Of a stretch of DNA of 64,000 nucleotides, positions 51,709 to 60,149 are shown piece by piece; position 1 is the stretch's first letter, and each line of letters starts with the position of its first letter. Below the pieces are notes generated by a model. The model ran no database searches, was not told the DNA's origin, and saw only the letters and a program-made list of their open reading frames with translations. Source of the DNA: Nonomuraea roseoviolacea subsp. carminata (GTDB lineage: Bacteria; Actinomycetota; Actinomycetes; Streptosporangiales; Streptosporangiaceae); assembly GCF_024172185.1 (NCBI RefSeq), contig NZ_JAMZEC010000001.1, positions 8,407,001 through 8,471,000 on the forward strand, written 5' to 3'. A program made the translations under genes and the position numbers.

Positions 51709-52962
51709 ATGAAGTACCGCATCCTGGCCCTCGCGGCCATGTTCGCGCTCGGCGCGTGCGGCACCACCGAGGAGCCCAAGGCGGCAGCCACCGGCGCCCC
51801 CGAGAAGCTGACCCTGTGGATCATGGACGGCAGCGTCACGCAGGAGCTGCTGAAGAAGTTCGAGACCGGGTACGAGGCCGCCCACCAGGGCGTCGACCTC
51901 GACATCCAGATCCAGGCGTGGGACGGCATCGGCGAACGGGTGACCGCGGCCCTCGCCAGCACCGACGCCCCCGACGTCATCGAGGTGGGCAACACGCAGG
52001 TCGCCCAGTACTCCGCGAGCGGCGGCCTCACCGACCTGAGCGCCAAGGTGGCCGACCTCAAGGGCGAGGACTGGCTGCCCGGCCTCGCCCAGCCGGGGAA
52101 CATCGGCGGCAGGCAGTACGGGATCCCCTGGTACGCCGCCAACCGCGTGGTCGTCTACAACAAGGACCTGTTCGCCAGGGCCGGCATCAAGGAGCCCCCG
52201 AAAACCCGCGACGAATGGCTGAACATCACGGCAAAGCTGAATAAAGGCGGTAATCAGGGCATATACCTGACCGGCCAGACCTGGTACGCCCTCGCAGGCT
52301 TCGTCTGGGACGAGGGCGGCGACCTGGCCGTCCAGGAGGGCGGCAGGTGGAAGGGTGCCCTCGACAGCCCGCAGGCCCTGGCCGGGATGGCGTTCTACCG
52401 GAAACTCCAGGCCCTCGGCAAGGGCCCCAAGGACGCCGACGAGGCGAACCCGCCCCAGCACGAGGTCTTCGCCCAGGGCAAGACCGCCCAGATCATCGCC
52501 GTCCCCGGCATCGCCGCCCGCGTGCTCGAAGTCGACGCGGGGCTGAAGGGCAAGATCGGCTTCTTCCCCGTCCCGGGCAAGACGGCCGACAAACCCGGCA
52601 CGGTCTTCACCGGCGGCTCCGACCTGGTCGTCCCGGTCGCCTCCAGGCGGCAGGAGGAGGCGTACGAGCTGGTCAAGGCCCTGGCCGGTGAGCAGTTCCA
52701 GACCGAGCTGGCCAAGGCGATGAGCTTCGTGCCGAACCGCGCCTCCCTGGCGGGCGTGCTGTCCGGCGAGGAGGGCACGGCGGCGATGGCCGCCGCCGCG
52801 GCCAACGGCCGGGCCACCCCGAACACCCCCAACTGGGCCGCCGTCGAAGCCACCTCGATGATCAAGCAGTACATGACGGCGGTGCTCACCGGCGGCGACC
52901 CCGCGACGGAGGCCAGGAAGGTCTCGGAATCGATCACCACGACGCTGAACAGCGGATCCTGA
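51709..52962 (+). CDS. ABC importer sugar-binding lipoprotein
   Basis: 417 aa. ATG 51709 with AAGGTGA upstream. Lipobox ALGAC with Cys17. Family 1 solute-binding layout: LTLWIMDGSVTQELLKKFE, APDVIEVGNTQVAQYSASGG, YGIPWYAANRVVVYNKDLF and the late AMSFVPNRASLAGV. Binds an oligosaccharide, most likely from the GH16 protein upstream. Coupled to the permease gene by an ATGA overlap. A few codons (AATAAAGG, ATATAC at ~52240-52265) are AT-rich for this genome. Confidence 0.9.
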   Translation: MKYRILALAAMFALGACGTTEEPKAAATGAPEKLTLWIMDGSVTQELLKKFETGYEAAHQGVDLDIQIQAWDGIGERVTAALASTDAPDVIEVGNTQVAQYSASGGLTDLSAKVADLKGEDWLPGLAQPGNIGGRQYGIPWYAANRVVVYNKDLFARAGIKEPPKTRDEWLNITAKLNKGGNQGIYLTGQTWYALAGFVWDEGGDLAVQEGGRWKGALDSPQALAGMAFYRKLQALGKGPKDADEANPPQHEVFAQGKTAQIIAVPGIAARVLEVDAGLKGKIGFFPVPGKTADKPGTVFTGGSDLVVPVASRRQEEAYELVKALAGEQFQTELAKAMSFVPNRASLAGVLSGEEGTAAMAAAAANGRATPNTPNWAAVEATSMIKQYMTAVLTGGDPATEARKVSESITTTLNSGS

Positions 52963-53840
52963 TGCGCGAGCGCTCCCCGTGGCCCTACCTGCTTGTCGCG
53001 CCCGCGGTGGCGGGTGGGGCCTTCCTCCTGCTCTATCCGCTGCTCAAAGCGGCGGTGATCTCCTTCCAGCACTTCCGCATGGGCGAGCTGATCAGGGGCG
53101 CAGCGGTCTTCGTCGGCCTGGAGAACTACGCCGAGCTGCTGTCGGGCGCGGAGTTCCGGCAGGTGGTCCTGCGCACGCTCGTGTGGACCGCGATCAACGT
53201 CGTGCTCATCATGGTCCTGTCCACCGCGCTCGCCCTCATGCTGGTACGCCTGCGCCGCGCCCTCCGCCTGGCTGTCATGAGCGCGCTGGCCCTGGCATGG
53301 GCCACCCCGATCATCGCGGCGACCACGGTGTTCCAGTGGCTGTTCCAGTCGGAGCTGGGCGTGGTCAACTGGCTGCTGGTCGCCCTCGGCCTCGACTCCT
53401 TCCGCGGCTACACCTGGTTCGCCGACGGCACGGCCACGTTCGCCGTGCTGGTGCTCCTGGTCGTGTGGCAGTCGGTGCCGTTCGCCGCGCTCACGCTGTA
53501 CGCGGGTCTGACCACGATCCCGGCCGAGCTGTACGAGTCGGCCAGGATCGACGGCGGCACCGGCCGGCAGGTCTTCACCCGGATCACCGTGCCGATGCTG
53601 CGGCAGCTGTTCGCCCTGGTCGCCTCCCTGGAGGTGATCTGGACCGCCAAGTGTTTCCCGCAGATCTGGGTGCTCAGCCAGGGCGGCCCCGACGGCGCCA
53701 CGACCACGCTGCCGGTGTACGCGTTCAAGATCGCCCGCGTGCTGCACCGCTACGACCTGGGTTCGGCCGTCGCCATGCTCACGGTCGTCATCCTGGCCGT
53801 CGCCCTGGTCGGCAACCTGAGAAGGATGGTGCGTCAGTGA
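52962..53840 (+). CDS. ABC sugar importer permease (MalF type)
   Basis: 292 aa, ATG 52962 overlapping the previous stop. Six predicted membrane helices beginning YLLVAPAVAGGAFLLLYPLL. EAA loop ELYESARIDGGTGRQVFTRITVPML. The stop overlaps the next start (GTGA), so the channel pair is made in equal amounts. Confidence 0.9.
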   Translation: MRERSPWPYLLVAPAVAGGAFLLLYPLLKAAVISFQHFRMGELIRGAAVFVGLENYAELLSGAEFRQVVLRTLVWTAINVVLIMVLSTALALMLVRLRRALRLAVMSALALAWATPIIAATTVFQWLFQSELGVVNWLLVALGLDSFRGYTWFADGTATFAVLVLLVVWQSVPFAALTLYAGLTTIPAELYESARIDGGTGRQVFTRITVPMLRQLFALVASLEVIWTAKCFPQIWVLSQGGPDGATTTLPVYAFKIARVLHRYDLGSAVAMLTVVILAVALVGNLRRMVRQ

Positions 53841-54655
53841 GGCGGTTCGCGCTCAACGCGGCGGCGGTCGCCGTGTTCGTCATGATGATCTTCCCGGTCT
53901 ACTGGATGTTCCTGACCGCGTTCAAGCCGACGGCCGACATCCAGGCCGAGACGCCGACGTTCTGGCCCGCGCACCCCACCTTCGACCATTTCGTCACCGC
54001 CATCAATGCGCCGGGGTTCGGGACGTACTGGCGCAACAGCCTGGTCGTCACGCTCGTCGCGGTGCTGCTCGCGCTGGTGGTGTCGCTGCTGGCGGCGTTC
54101 GCGGTGGCCAGGATGCGGTGGCGGGGAAGAGGGGCGTTCCTGGTGGGCGTGTTCGCCGCGCAGATGGCTCCGTGGGAGGCGCTGCTGGTGCCGGTGTTCA
54201 TCATCGCCAGGGACACCGGGCTCCTGGACTCGCTGGCCATGCTGACCGGCGTCTACTTCATGATCACGCTGCCGTTCACGATCGTGACGCTGCGCGGCTT
54301 CCTCGCCGCGATCCCGCTGGAACTGGAGGAGGCGGCGCAGGTGGACGGCTGCAGCCGTACGACGGCGTTCCGCCGGGTGGTGTTCCCGTTGCTCGCGCCG
54401 GGTCTGATGGCGACCTCCCTGTTCGGCTTCATCACCGCGTGGAACGAGTTCGCCTTCGTGAACGTGCTGATCATCAAGGATCAGTCGCGCAGGACGCTGC
54501 CCGTCTGGCTGTCGTCCTTCCGCGACGTGTTCGGCACCGACTGGGGCGCGACCATGGCCGCGGCCAGCCTGTTCGCCCTGCCGGCGCTGCTGCTCTTCCT
54601 GTTCCTGCAGCGCAGGGTGGGCACCGGGATGACGGCGGGGGCGGTCAAGGGCTGA
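53837..54655 (+). CDS. ABC sugar importer permease (MalG type)
   Basis: 272 aa, GTG 53837. First helix LNAAAVAVFVMMIFPVYWMF, EAA loop LEEAAQVDGCSRTTAFRRVVFP, ending GTGMTAGAVKG as usual for MalG-like proteins. Last gene of the importer operon, with a strong terminator 35 bp after its stop. The ATPase subunit is not encoded here. Confidence 0.9.
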   Translation: MRRFALNAAAVAVFVMMIFPVYWMFLTAFKPTADIQAETPTFWPAHPTFDHFVTAINAPGFGTYWRNSLVVTLVAVLLALVVSLLAAFAVARMRWRGRGAFLVGVFAAQMAPWEALLVPVFIIARDTGLLDSLAMLTGVYFMITLPFTIVTLRGFLAAIPLELEEAAQVDGCSRTTAFRRVVFPLLAPGLMATSLFGFITAWNEFAFVNVLIIKDQSRRTLPVWLSSFRDVFGTDWGATMAAASLFALPALLLFLFLQRRVGTGMTAGAVKG

Positions 54656-54689
54656 GCGCGAAGGCAGCGACGAAAGCCGTCAAGAGAGC

Positions 54690-54723
54690 GGAAGTGCCTT
54701 TCCTGGCGGGGAAAGGCACTTCC
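54690..54723 (+). terminator. Rho-independent-like terminator after the ABC importer operon
   Basis: GGAAGTGCCTTTCC (54690-54703) pairs perfectly with GGAAAGGCACTTCC (54710-54723) across a 6-nt loop. A 14-bp stem without a clear T-tract, as is common in high-GC actinomycetes. It also stands between convergent transcription units. Confidence 0.85.
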
Positions 54724-54750
54724 CTGGCCCTCATTCACCCCTGTGCGTCA

Positions 54751-55158
54751 TCACCGGTGCACGCGGCGCCACCAGTGGCGGCCCCGCCACCCCACGCGGC
54801 CGATGCCGTACAACGCGCCGGACAGGCCGCCGATCGCGCTGTTCTCCCAGTACGCCCTGGCGCAGCCGCTCAAGGTGCGCCTGCGCAGACAGCTGTAGGT
54901 GCCGAAGCCCACGCCGACGATGAAGGATCCCCGGCTGACCCAGCGCCGGCCGCTGCTCGCCCACCGGTGGACGAAGCCGCCGAAGCCCCGGCGGGTGTTC
55001 CAGCCGTACCGGAAGGCCCGGTAGTGGACCTTGGCCCGGCGCCAGACGTGCCTGGCCTTGTGGCGGAGCTTGCGGCACCAGCCGCAGCCCCACTTGCCGT
55101 CCAGGGCGGCAGTGACGGTCGCGGCGACTCGATGACCATCGGGCGCCGAGCCGGTCAA
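54751..55158 (-). CDS. Basic Trp/Arg/Gly-rich hypothetical protein
   Basis: 135 codons from a weak TTG start; the start is uncertain since the frame is open further upstream. The product is very basic, with Trp, Arg and Gly in quantity (KWGCGWCRKLRHKARHVWRR, RRWVSRGSFIVGVGFGTYSC) and a glycine-zipper-like segment (AIGGLSGALYGIG). It has two Cys pairs. I do not recognise it. It may be a small membrane-active or secreted protein, or the relic of an RHS pretoxin region. It follows the ECF sigma / CU044_5270 pair on the same strand, with about 50 bp between. Confidence 0.45.
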   Translation of the reverse strand: MTGSAPDGHRVAATVTAALDGKWGCGWCRKLRHKARHVWRRAKVHYRAFRYGWNTRRGFGGFVHRWASSGRRWVSRGSFIVGVGFGTYSCLRRRTLSGCARAYWENSAIGGLSGALYGIGRVGWRGRHWWRRVHR

Positions 55159-55206
55159 TCGCGCGTACCCGGCGGAGTTGCCGAAAAGGGGGCTAGGGGC
55201 CGGCCC

Positions 55207-56286
55207 TCATGGGCGGTCGCCCGCCTCGTCGACGATCGCGCCCTTGAGCTGGGCGTCCCAGCCGAGGATCTGGCCCTTGCGCACCGTGCTGAAGGATTCC
55301 GTGTGGTCCCGGATGACGACGGTGCGGTAGCCGAGGTACGCGTACGTCTCCGGGTCGATGAAGATCTCGTCGCGCAGGTAGCCGTCGCCGACCCGGTAGA
55401 GGGTCACCCCTGGGCGCTCGGCGAGGTCCGAGGCGCCCTTCTCGTAGCGGACGCCGGGGATCCTCGCCATGGCCCCGTACATCGCGGCGCGGATCCTGGC
55501 GGGCAGCACGGCGTCGCGCATGCCCTGGGCGATGTACTGGAACGCGTACATGTCCCGCTCGTCGCGGGTGAGCGGGGCGGGCGTGGAGCGGTGGCCGCCC
55601 TTGGCCGGGCCGTCCTGCCGGGCGGCCTCCTCGGCGTCGATCTGCTCGTACACGCGCTCCAGCAGCGCGCCGGGATCCTCCGGCAGCGAGAGCAGGTACG
55701 GGTACGTCACCTCGTACTCCGATCCCTCCTCCACCTTGAGCCGGCCGTGCTCCATGAAGGCGAAACCCTTCTCGTCCAGGCGCCGCCAGCTCTCATGAGT
55801 CCTCTTCACCTTCGGCATGCCGAACAGGCCGGGGCCGCCGTCCACCTGCGTCTGGGCGCTGAGGCTCTTCAGGTACGCCCACTGGACCGGCCGGGGCGTG
55901 ACGTCCGGCTCTGCCGCGGCCTGCGCCGCCGCGTTGCCGGCCAGGTCCCGCGCGTCGGCGACGGGACGCAACCGCAGGGTCGTGGGGGACGGGGCGCCGG
56001 TCGGGGTCGCGCCCGTGCGGGGGGCCGCGCTCACGACCCCGGCACGGCCGCTGCCGGTCTGCGCGCCGTTCACCGTGGTCGCCACCAGGACGGCGGCGGC
56101 GACCGCGCCGGCCAGGCCGAGCCCCCACACCGGCCGGGTACGGCGGACGGCCACGAACCGGGCGGGCCTCCGGTTCCGGGACGCGCGCATGTGGGCCGCC
56201 AGCCGGGAACGCGCCTCCGAGACGACCTCCGCGGCCGGATCCGGCATCGCGTCGTGACGGTCGCGTAGCTGCCGCAGCTCATCCAT
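55207..56286 (-). CDS. CU044_5270-family protein, membrane-anchored partner of an ECF sigma factor
   Basis: 359 aa. A cytoplasmic N-terminal part (MDELRQLRDRHDAMPDPAAE) is followed by one membrane helix (LGLAGAVAAAVLVATTVN, residues ~55-72) and a large outer domain rich in charged residues (QWAYLKSLSAQTQV, YLGYRTVVIRDHT). This layout is that of the actinobacterial CU044_5270 family, which regularly follows ECF sigma genes and may act as a sensor or anti-sigma-like protein; function is not proven. The start overlaps the sigma gene by 8 bp. Confidence 0.85.
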   Translation of the reverse strand: MDELRQLRDRHDAMPDPAAEVVSEARSRLAAHMRASRNRRPARFVAVRRTRPVWGLGLAGAVAAAVLVATTVNGAQTGSGRAGVVSAAPRTGATPTGAPSPTTLRLRPVADARDLAGNAAAQAAAEPDVTPRPVQWAYLKSLSAQTQVDGGPGLFGMPKVKRTHESWRRLDEKGFAFMEHGRLKVEEGSEYEVTYPYLLSLPEDPGALLERVYEQIDAEEAARQDGPAKGGHRSTPAPLTRDERDMYAFQYIAQGMRDAVLPARIRAAMYGAMARIPGVRYEKGASDLAERPGVTLYRVGDGYLRDEIFIDPETYAYLGYRTVVIRDHTESFSTVRKGQILGWDAQLKGAIVDEAGDRP

Positions 56287-56881
56287 GGTCGATTACCTCC
56301 CGTGCTGTGGGGCCCAATGTGGTGCGCAGCTTGCGTCTGGCCCGGTTGACGCGGGAGCCCACCGTGCCGACCGGAATGTTCAGGGCGCGCGCCACCTCCG
56401 CGTAACTGAGCTGGGCGCAGGCGACGAGCAGCAGCGCGTCGCGGTCGCCCTTGGACAGCGCCGCCAGCCCGCGCGCCAGCTCGGGGCTCAGCCGTTCGGC
56501 GGAGACGCGTTCCACCACCCGCTCGGCGTGCCCGGCGACGTCGTCCGGGCCGGCGGCACGGCTGAGCGCGCGGTACAGGCGGATCTCGCCGCGGCGGTGC
56601 CGGCCGATCAGGTTCGTGGCGATTCCGTACAGCCAGGCCCGCGCGTCGTCGAAGGCCGGGTCGTAGCGGTGCCGCTGGTCGAAGGCGGCGAGGAACGTCT
56701 CGGCGGCCACGTCGTCGGCCGCGACCGGCCCGAGCCGGGCCGCCACGTACCGGTGGATGGCCGGGAAATACCGATCGAAGATCATCGAGAACGCGTCGGC
56801 CTCGTGCAACGACCGTTCGATGATCGACGCGTCGGTCGTCGCCTCACTCATGCGTAAGGCACGGACGGGGGACGAGCTCAT
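56279..56881 (-). CDS. ECF RNA polymerase sigma factor
   Basis: 200 aa. Region 2: FDRYFPAIHRYVAARLG and VAAETFLAAFDQRHRYDP with RAWLYGIATNLIGRHRR. Region 4: LALSKGDRDALLLVACAQLS and YAEVARALNIPVGTVGSRVNRARRKL. Start ATG 56881 has GAAAGG about 12 nt upstream; ATG 56851 is an alternative. It directs transcription of a small regulon, usually including its own operon, under control of the protein encoded next. Confidence 0.93.
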   Translation of the reverse strand: MSSSPVRALRMSEATTDASIIERSLHEADAFSMIFDRYFPAIHRYVAARLGPVAADDVAAETFLAAFDQRHRYDPAFDDARAWLYGIATNLIGRHRRGEIRLYRALSRAAGPDDVAGHAERVVERVSAERLSPELARGLAALSKGDRDALLLVACAQLSYAEVARALNIPVGTVGSRVNRARRKLRTTLGPTAREVIDHG

Positions 56882-57450
56882 GCATTCGGCGCCTTTCTGA
56901 AGAAGTGATCAGCGCTGGTTGCCCGAACCCGCCCATCTTCTTCACGCCTGCTTCCGGTACGGCCGGCCGGGCTACCGCTCCGTCGGCCGGGACCTGGTGC
57001 GGCCGGAGCCGGTCGGCCACCCCGAGGCGGACCGCGCCCTAGGTGGCCGCCGCCCGCGGACTGGTTCGTCAAGGGTCATCGGGGTGCTGCCCCTCCTCGG
57101 GTCGGTTGGTCACGGGGCTTGAGCAGCAACCAAACGGCCAGTCACGTTAAGGAGCCCGGCGGGCTCGTCTTGCCGTGACTGGCCGTTTCTATGCGTTATC
57201 TCGGGTGCGTTCGAAGCGTCAGGCAGGTGTGGCATGGGGAGCCTTGACCAACATGCCTGACAAATTATCTGGGGTTGTAAGGCACGTAGGGACGGCCACC
57301 GCACACCTCCGGGCACTGGTCGTACTCGGAGCATCGCGCGGTGGCCGTTTCCGTCGAGGCCCCCTGCTCGGCCGCGTAAGCGAAGCTAGGAGCGGGTGCC
57401 GTTGGAGGGCGTCGGTCACCAGAAGGTGCGCCATCGGAGAGCAGGCACCG
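56882..57450. other. 570-bp intergenic region rich in inverted repeats
   Basis: No supported gene. It holds the 15-bp hairpin at 57132-57188 and an 11-bp inverted repeat, ACGGCCACCGC at 57292-57302 with GCGGTGGCCGT at 57338-57348. The density of inverted repeats suggests relics of an insertion sequence or structured RNA; no transposase fragment could be recognised. Confidence 0.45.
57132..57188. repeat. Nested hairpin (15-bp outer stem with inner stem)
   Basis: AAACGGCCAGTCACG (57132-57146) pairs perfectly with CGTGACTGGCCGTTT (57174-57188). The loop itself contains GAGCCC-GGC-GGGCTC, a 6-bp inner stem. It could be a terminator, the end of an insertion element or part of a structured RNA. 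Confidence 0.6.
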
Positions 57451-57852
57451 TCAGAGGGGGTCGGCGCGGCTCTCCAAACGGCCGCCACATGACGCAGTGA
57501 TGGTCATGATGGTGCTGGGGATGTCGAGCTGGATCCGGTGCCACCGCCCGCGCGGGACGATGGCGGCGGTGCCGGCCGTCAGTCTGATCTCCTCCTCTAC
57601 TTCCCCCTGCCGTCCCTGCCGTTGTGGACGCAGGTAGAGGCGGATCTTGCCGATGACGCAGGACACGATCTCGTCGGCCTCGGTGTTCGCGTGCCAGTGG
57701 TCGGCGTGGACGTCGGAGCCGGTCCTGGCGTGGAACGCCTTCAGGTGCCAGCCATCGCGCCCGGCGTCCGCCGGCCGGGCACCGGCGTGGATCCTGCCGC
57801 CCCGGGACAGGTGGATGCCGGACGCGGAGAGCTCGATCGGGGTCACGGTCAT
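57451..57852 (-). CDS. Cupin-domain protein
   Basis: 133-aa small beta-barrel. Metal-site motif 1 is VHADHWHANTEADEIVSCVIG with three His and Glu; motif 2 is GTAAIVPRGRWHRIQL with one His. Could be a small dioxygenase, isomerase or metal-binding sensor. Coupled to the PEBP-like gene before it by an ATGA overlap, and transcribed away from the GntR gene. Confidence 0.8.
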   Translation of the reverse strand: MTVTPIELSASGIHLSRGGRIHAGARPADAGRDGWHLKAFHARTGSDVHADHWHANTEADEIVSCVIGKIRLYLRPQRQGRQGEVEEEIRLTAGTAAIVPRGRWHRIQLDIPSTIMTITASCGGRLESRADPL

Positions 57853-58373
57853 GGGGTTTCGGCGGTGGCGGTCAGGACCGCGCGGCCGAGGAGGTGGCCG
57901 GTGATGGTGAAGCCGAGGTAGGCGGGCGTGGCACTGGCCGGGACGCCGATGGCCTCGGTGTCGAGGGCGTGCACCACGACGAAGTAGCGGTGCGGGCCGT
58001 GCCCCGCCGGCGGGGCCGCGCCGAGGTAACGCGCCACCCCGGCGTCGTTGGGCAGTTGGTAGGCGCCGTCGGGGAGGCCGGTGCCGGTGTCGTCGCCCGC
58101 GCCTTCGGGCAGCTCAGTGACGGTGGCGGGGATGTCGGCCACGGCCCAGTGCCAGAAGCCGGAGCCGGTCGGCGCGTCCGGGTCGTACACCGTGACGGCG
58201 TAGCTCTTCGTCCCCTCGGGGGCGCCGTTCCACGACAGCTGTGGCGAGATGTCCTTGCCTCCCGGGAGGCTTGCGGACATCTGTTCGGCGGGCCAGGGGG
58301 CACCGTCGGCCAGCGTGGTGCTGGTGAGGGTGAAGGAGGGCACTTGGGGCAGGCGGGCAAAGGGGTTGTTCAT
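57849..58373 (-). CDS. YbhB/YbcL-family PEBP (Raf kinase inhibitor-like) protein
   Basis: 174 aa. Family marks: SPQLSWNGAPEGTKSYAVTV, DPDAPTGSGFWHWAVADIP (the DPDxP...H ligand pocket), PHRYFVVVHALD. No signal peptide, so cytoplasmic. Divergent from a GntR regulator, with a palindromic operator between them. Confidence 0.9.
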   Translation of the reverse strand: MNNPFARLPQVPSFTLTSTTLADGAPWPAEQMSASLPGGKDISPQLSWNGAPEGTKSYAVTVYDPDAPTGSGFWHWAVADIPATVTELPEGAGDDTGTGLPDGAYQLPNDAGVARYLGAAPPAGHGPHRYFVVVHALDTEAIGVPASATPAYLGFTITGHLLGRAVLTATAETP

Positions 58374-58475
58374 GTCTGGTCCTTCGAACAGGTGGTGAGG
58401 GTGTCGGCCGATGGGTCGGCAGACGTGGGCAGCGCCATCGGGGGGCGCCGTTCACACATCATCGACTGTAACACG

Positions 58476-58489
58476 AATAATCGATTATT
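58476..58489. promoter_or_regulatory. AT-rich palindrome, likely GntR operator
   Basis: AATAATCGATTATT, a perfect 14-bp palindrome, 24 bp before the GntR ATG at 58514 and about 100 bp before the divergent PEBP gene. Suits control of both directions by the FadR-type regulator. Confidence 0.65.
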
Positions 58490-58513
58490 TGGCAGATGGT
58501 CTACCCTGAGGGC

Positions 58514-59206
58514 ATGATGCGGACGGCCGACCCCTCGACGAAACAGATGCTCTCCGAGCGTGTTCACACCCGGCTTCAGGAATCGATCATGAGGGGCGAG
58601 TACGCCCCGGGTGAGGCGCTCAAGCCGCAGCAACTGGCCCAGCAGCACCAGGTCAGTCTGGCCGTCGTCCGCGAGGCCCTGGTGCGGCTAGTGGGCGAGG
58701 GCATCGCGGTGCGGCTGCCCAACCGCGGCTTCGCCGTCCCCGACTTCTCCGACCGGCGGTGGCAACAGATCGCCGAGGCCCGCCGTACCATCGAGCCGGT
58801 CATGCTGCGCCTGGCGATCGAGCGCGGCGACCTCGACTGGGAGGCACGGGTGCGCGCGGCCCACCACCGCCTGACCCGCACACCGCCGTACGAGCCGGAG
58901 GAAGGCGAGTACTACACCAGCGCGTGGTCGGAGGCACACCGCGTCTTCCACCGGACCCTGCTGGACGGGTGCGGCAACCCCGTGCTGCTGGACACCTTCG
59001 ACAGGCTATGGACGGCCGGCGAGCTGGCCCGCCGCTGGTCGGCGCAGCGCACACCCGACCGCGACGGCGCCGCGGAGCACCGCCGCCTGGAGGAAGCGGC
59101 GCTGGCCCGTGACGCCGACACCGCCACCGAGGTACTGACCCAGCACCTGACGCTTACCGTCGCCGCCCTCACATCCGCACCTGATCAGGTCAAGCTGCAG
59201 TCGTAA
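58514..59206 (+). CDS. GntR-family regulator (FadR subfamily, FCD domain)
   Basis: 230 aa; ATG 58514 chosen, with GAGGG close upstream; ATG 58496 is an alternative. Winged HTH: RVHTRLQESIMRGEYAPGEA, LAQQHQVSLAVVREALVRLV and GFAVPDF. The FCD effector domain has the EARRTIEPVMLRLAIERG helix and metal-binding His candidates in EAHRVFHRTLLDGCGN. It probably controls the divergent PEBP-cupin operon. Confidence 0.9.
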   Translation: MMRTADPSTKQMLSERVHTRLQESIMRGEYAPGEALKPQQLAQQHQVSLAVVREALVRLVGEGIAVRLPNRGFAVPDFSDRRWQQIAEARRTIEPVMLRLAIERGDLDWEARVRAAHHRLTRTPPYEPEEGEYYTSAWSEAHRVFHRTLLDGCGNPVLLDTFDRLWTAGELARRWSAQRTPDRDGAAEHRRLEEAALARDADTATEVLTQHLTLTVAALTSAPDQVKLQS

Positions 59207-59330
59207 CTTTCGGCAGGCAGCGAGATCAACGCTGATCGATCGCTCTCCACACGTTCGAATGCCTTCACGCCGGAGCTCACCATGCTGGGCATGCTGAGCT
59301 CCACTTGCCTGACGTGCCTGACAGACCTTC

Positions 59331-60106
59331 ACGCGGCCGATCGGCGGCCTGGAGCTGGCCGAGCTGGGCGCCGAGGCGCTGGTGCCGCAGCGCCGGCTGG
59401 GTGAGCCGGCCAAGTACGGGATGCGCGCGGACGCCTCGGCGCTGCGGCGCCATGGCGGCGGCCGGCGGCTGGCGACGCTGCTGGCCACGATCCGGTTCCT
59501 GGAGGGCAAGTGGTCGATGACACCCTGGAGCTGCTGGATCTGCTGATGGCGACCGAGGTGGTCAACAAGGCACAGAACGCCTCCAACAAGGAGACGGTCC
59601 GCAAGCACCCGAAGCTGGCGAAGTCTTCGGCCCGGTTGGCGGTCGCGGTGGAGGCTCTGTTCGAGTCCGACGGGTGGGGCGGCCCGTATTCTGAGCCCCG
59701 CGTGGCGGAGCTGTGGGAGGCGATCGAGGCGGTCATCTCCCGCGCCGAACTGCGCGCCGCTCTGGTGCTGGTGAACGACAGCGTGCCGCCGGCGGACGCC
59801 GCCGATCCCGACGACTGGCGCAGTGAGCTGGTCGGGCGCTACGCCACCGTGTCGGGGTTCTTGAAGGTGCTGGCTACGCCGGTGCTGGAGGCGATGAAGG
59901 CGCTGCCGGACGTGCTGGCCCACCGCAGCCGCCTGCCCGCGCCGCTGATCCCCGGGCGGCTGGTCGATGCCGGGGTGGTGAACGGCCCGTGGAAGCGCCT
60001 GGTGTTCGGGTACCCGGCGCGCGAGGACGGCTCGGTGAACCGGCACGCCTACGCCTTCTGCGTGCTGGAGCGGTTCTGGCGCGCTCTGAAGCGCCGGGAG
60101 ATCTAG
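59331..60106 (+). pseudogene. Tn3-family transposase, N-terminal fragment with frameshift
   Basis: Two overlapping frames belong together: GLELAELGAEALVPQRRLGEPAKYG...ATIRFLEGK, then after a one-base shift near 59508 VDDTLELLDLLMATEVVNKAQN, KALPDVLAHRSRLPAPLIPG, and FCVLERFWRALKRREI. This is the region before the DDE domain of a Tn3 transposase, different from the intact one at 35555. It stops at TAG 60104-60106, exactly where GGGGTGCCTGTAAG begins, so it seems truncated by another insertion. Confidence 0.75.
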
Positions 60107-60145
60107 GGGTGCCTGTAAGAAACGTGTCATGAGCCCCAAACGAGG
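60107..60145 (+). repeat. Candidate terminal repeat of a second Tn3-like element
   Basis: GGGGTGCCTGTAAGAAACGT and the bases after it begin right at the break in the transposase fragment. The GGGG start and position suit a Tn3-family end. No inverse copy was found up to 64000, so the other end would lie beyond the window. Confidence 0.4.
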
Positions 60146-60149
60146 ATGA

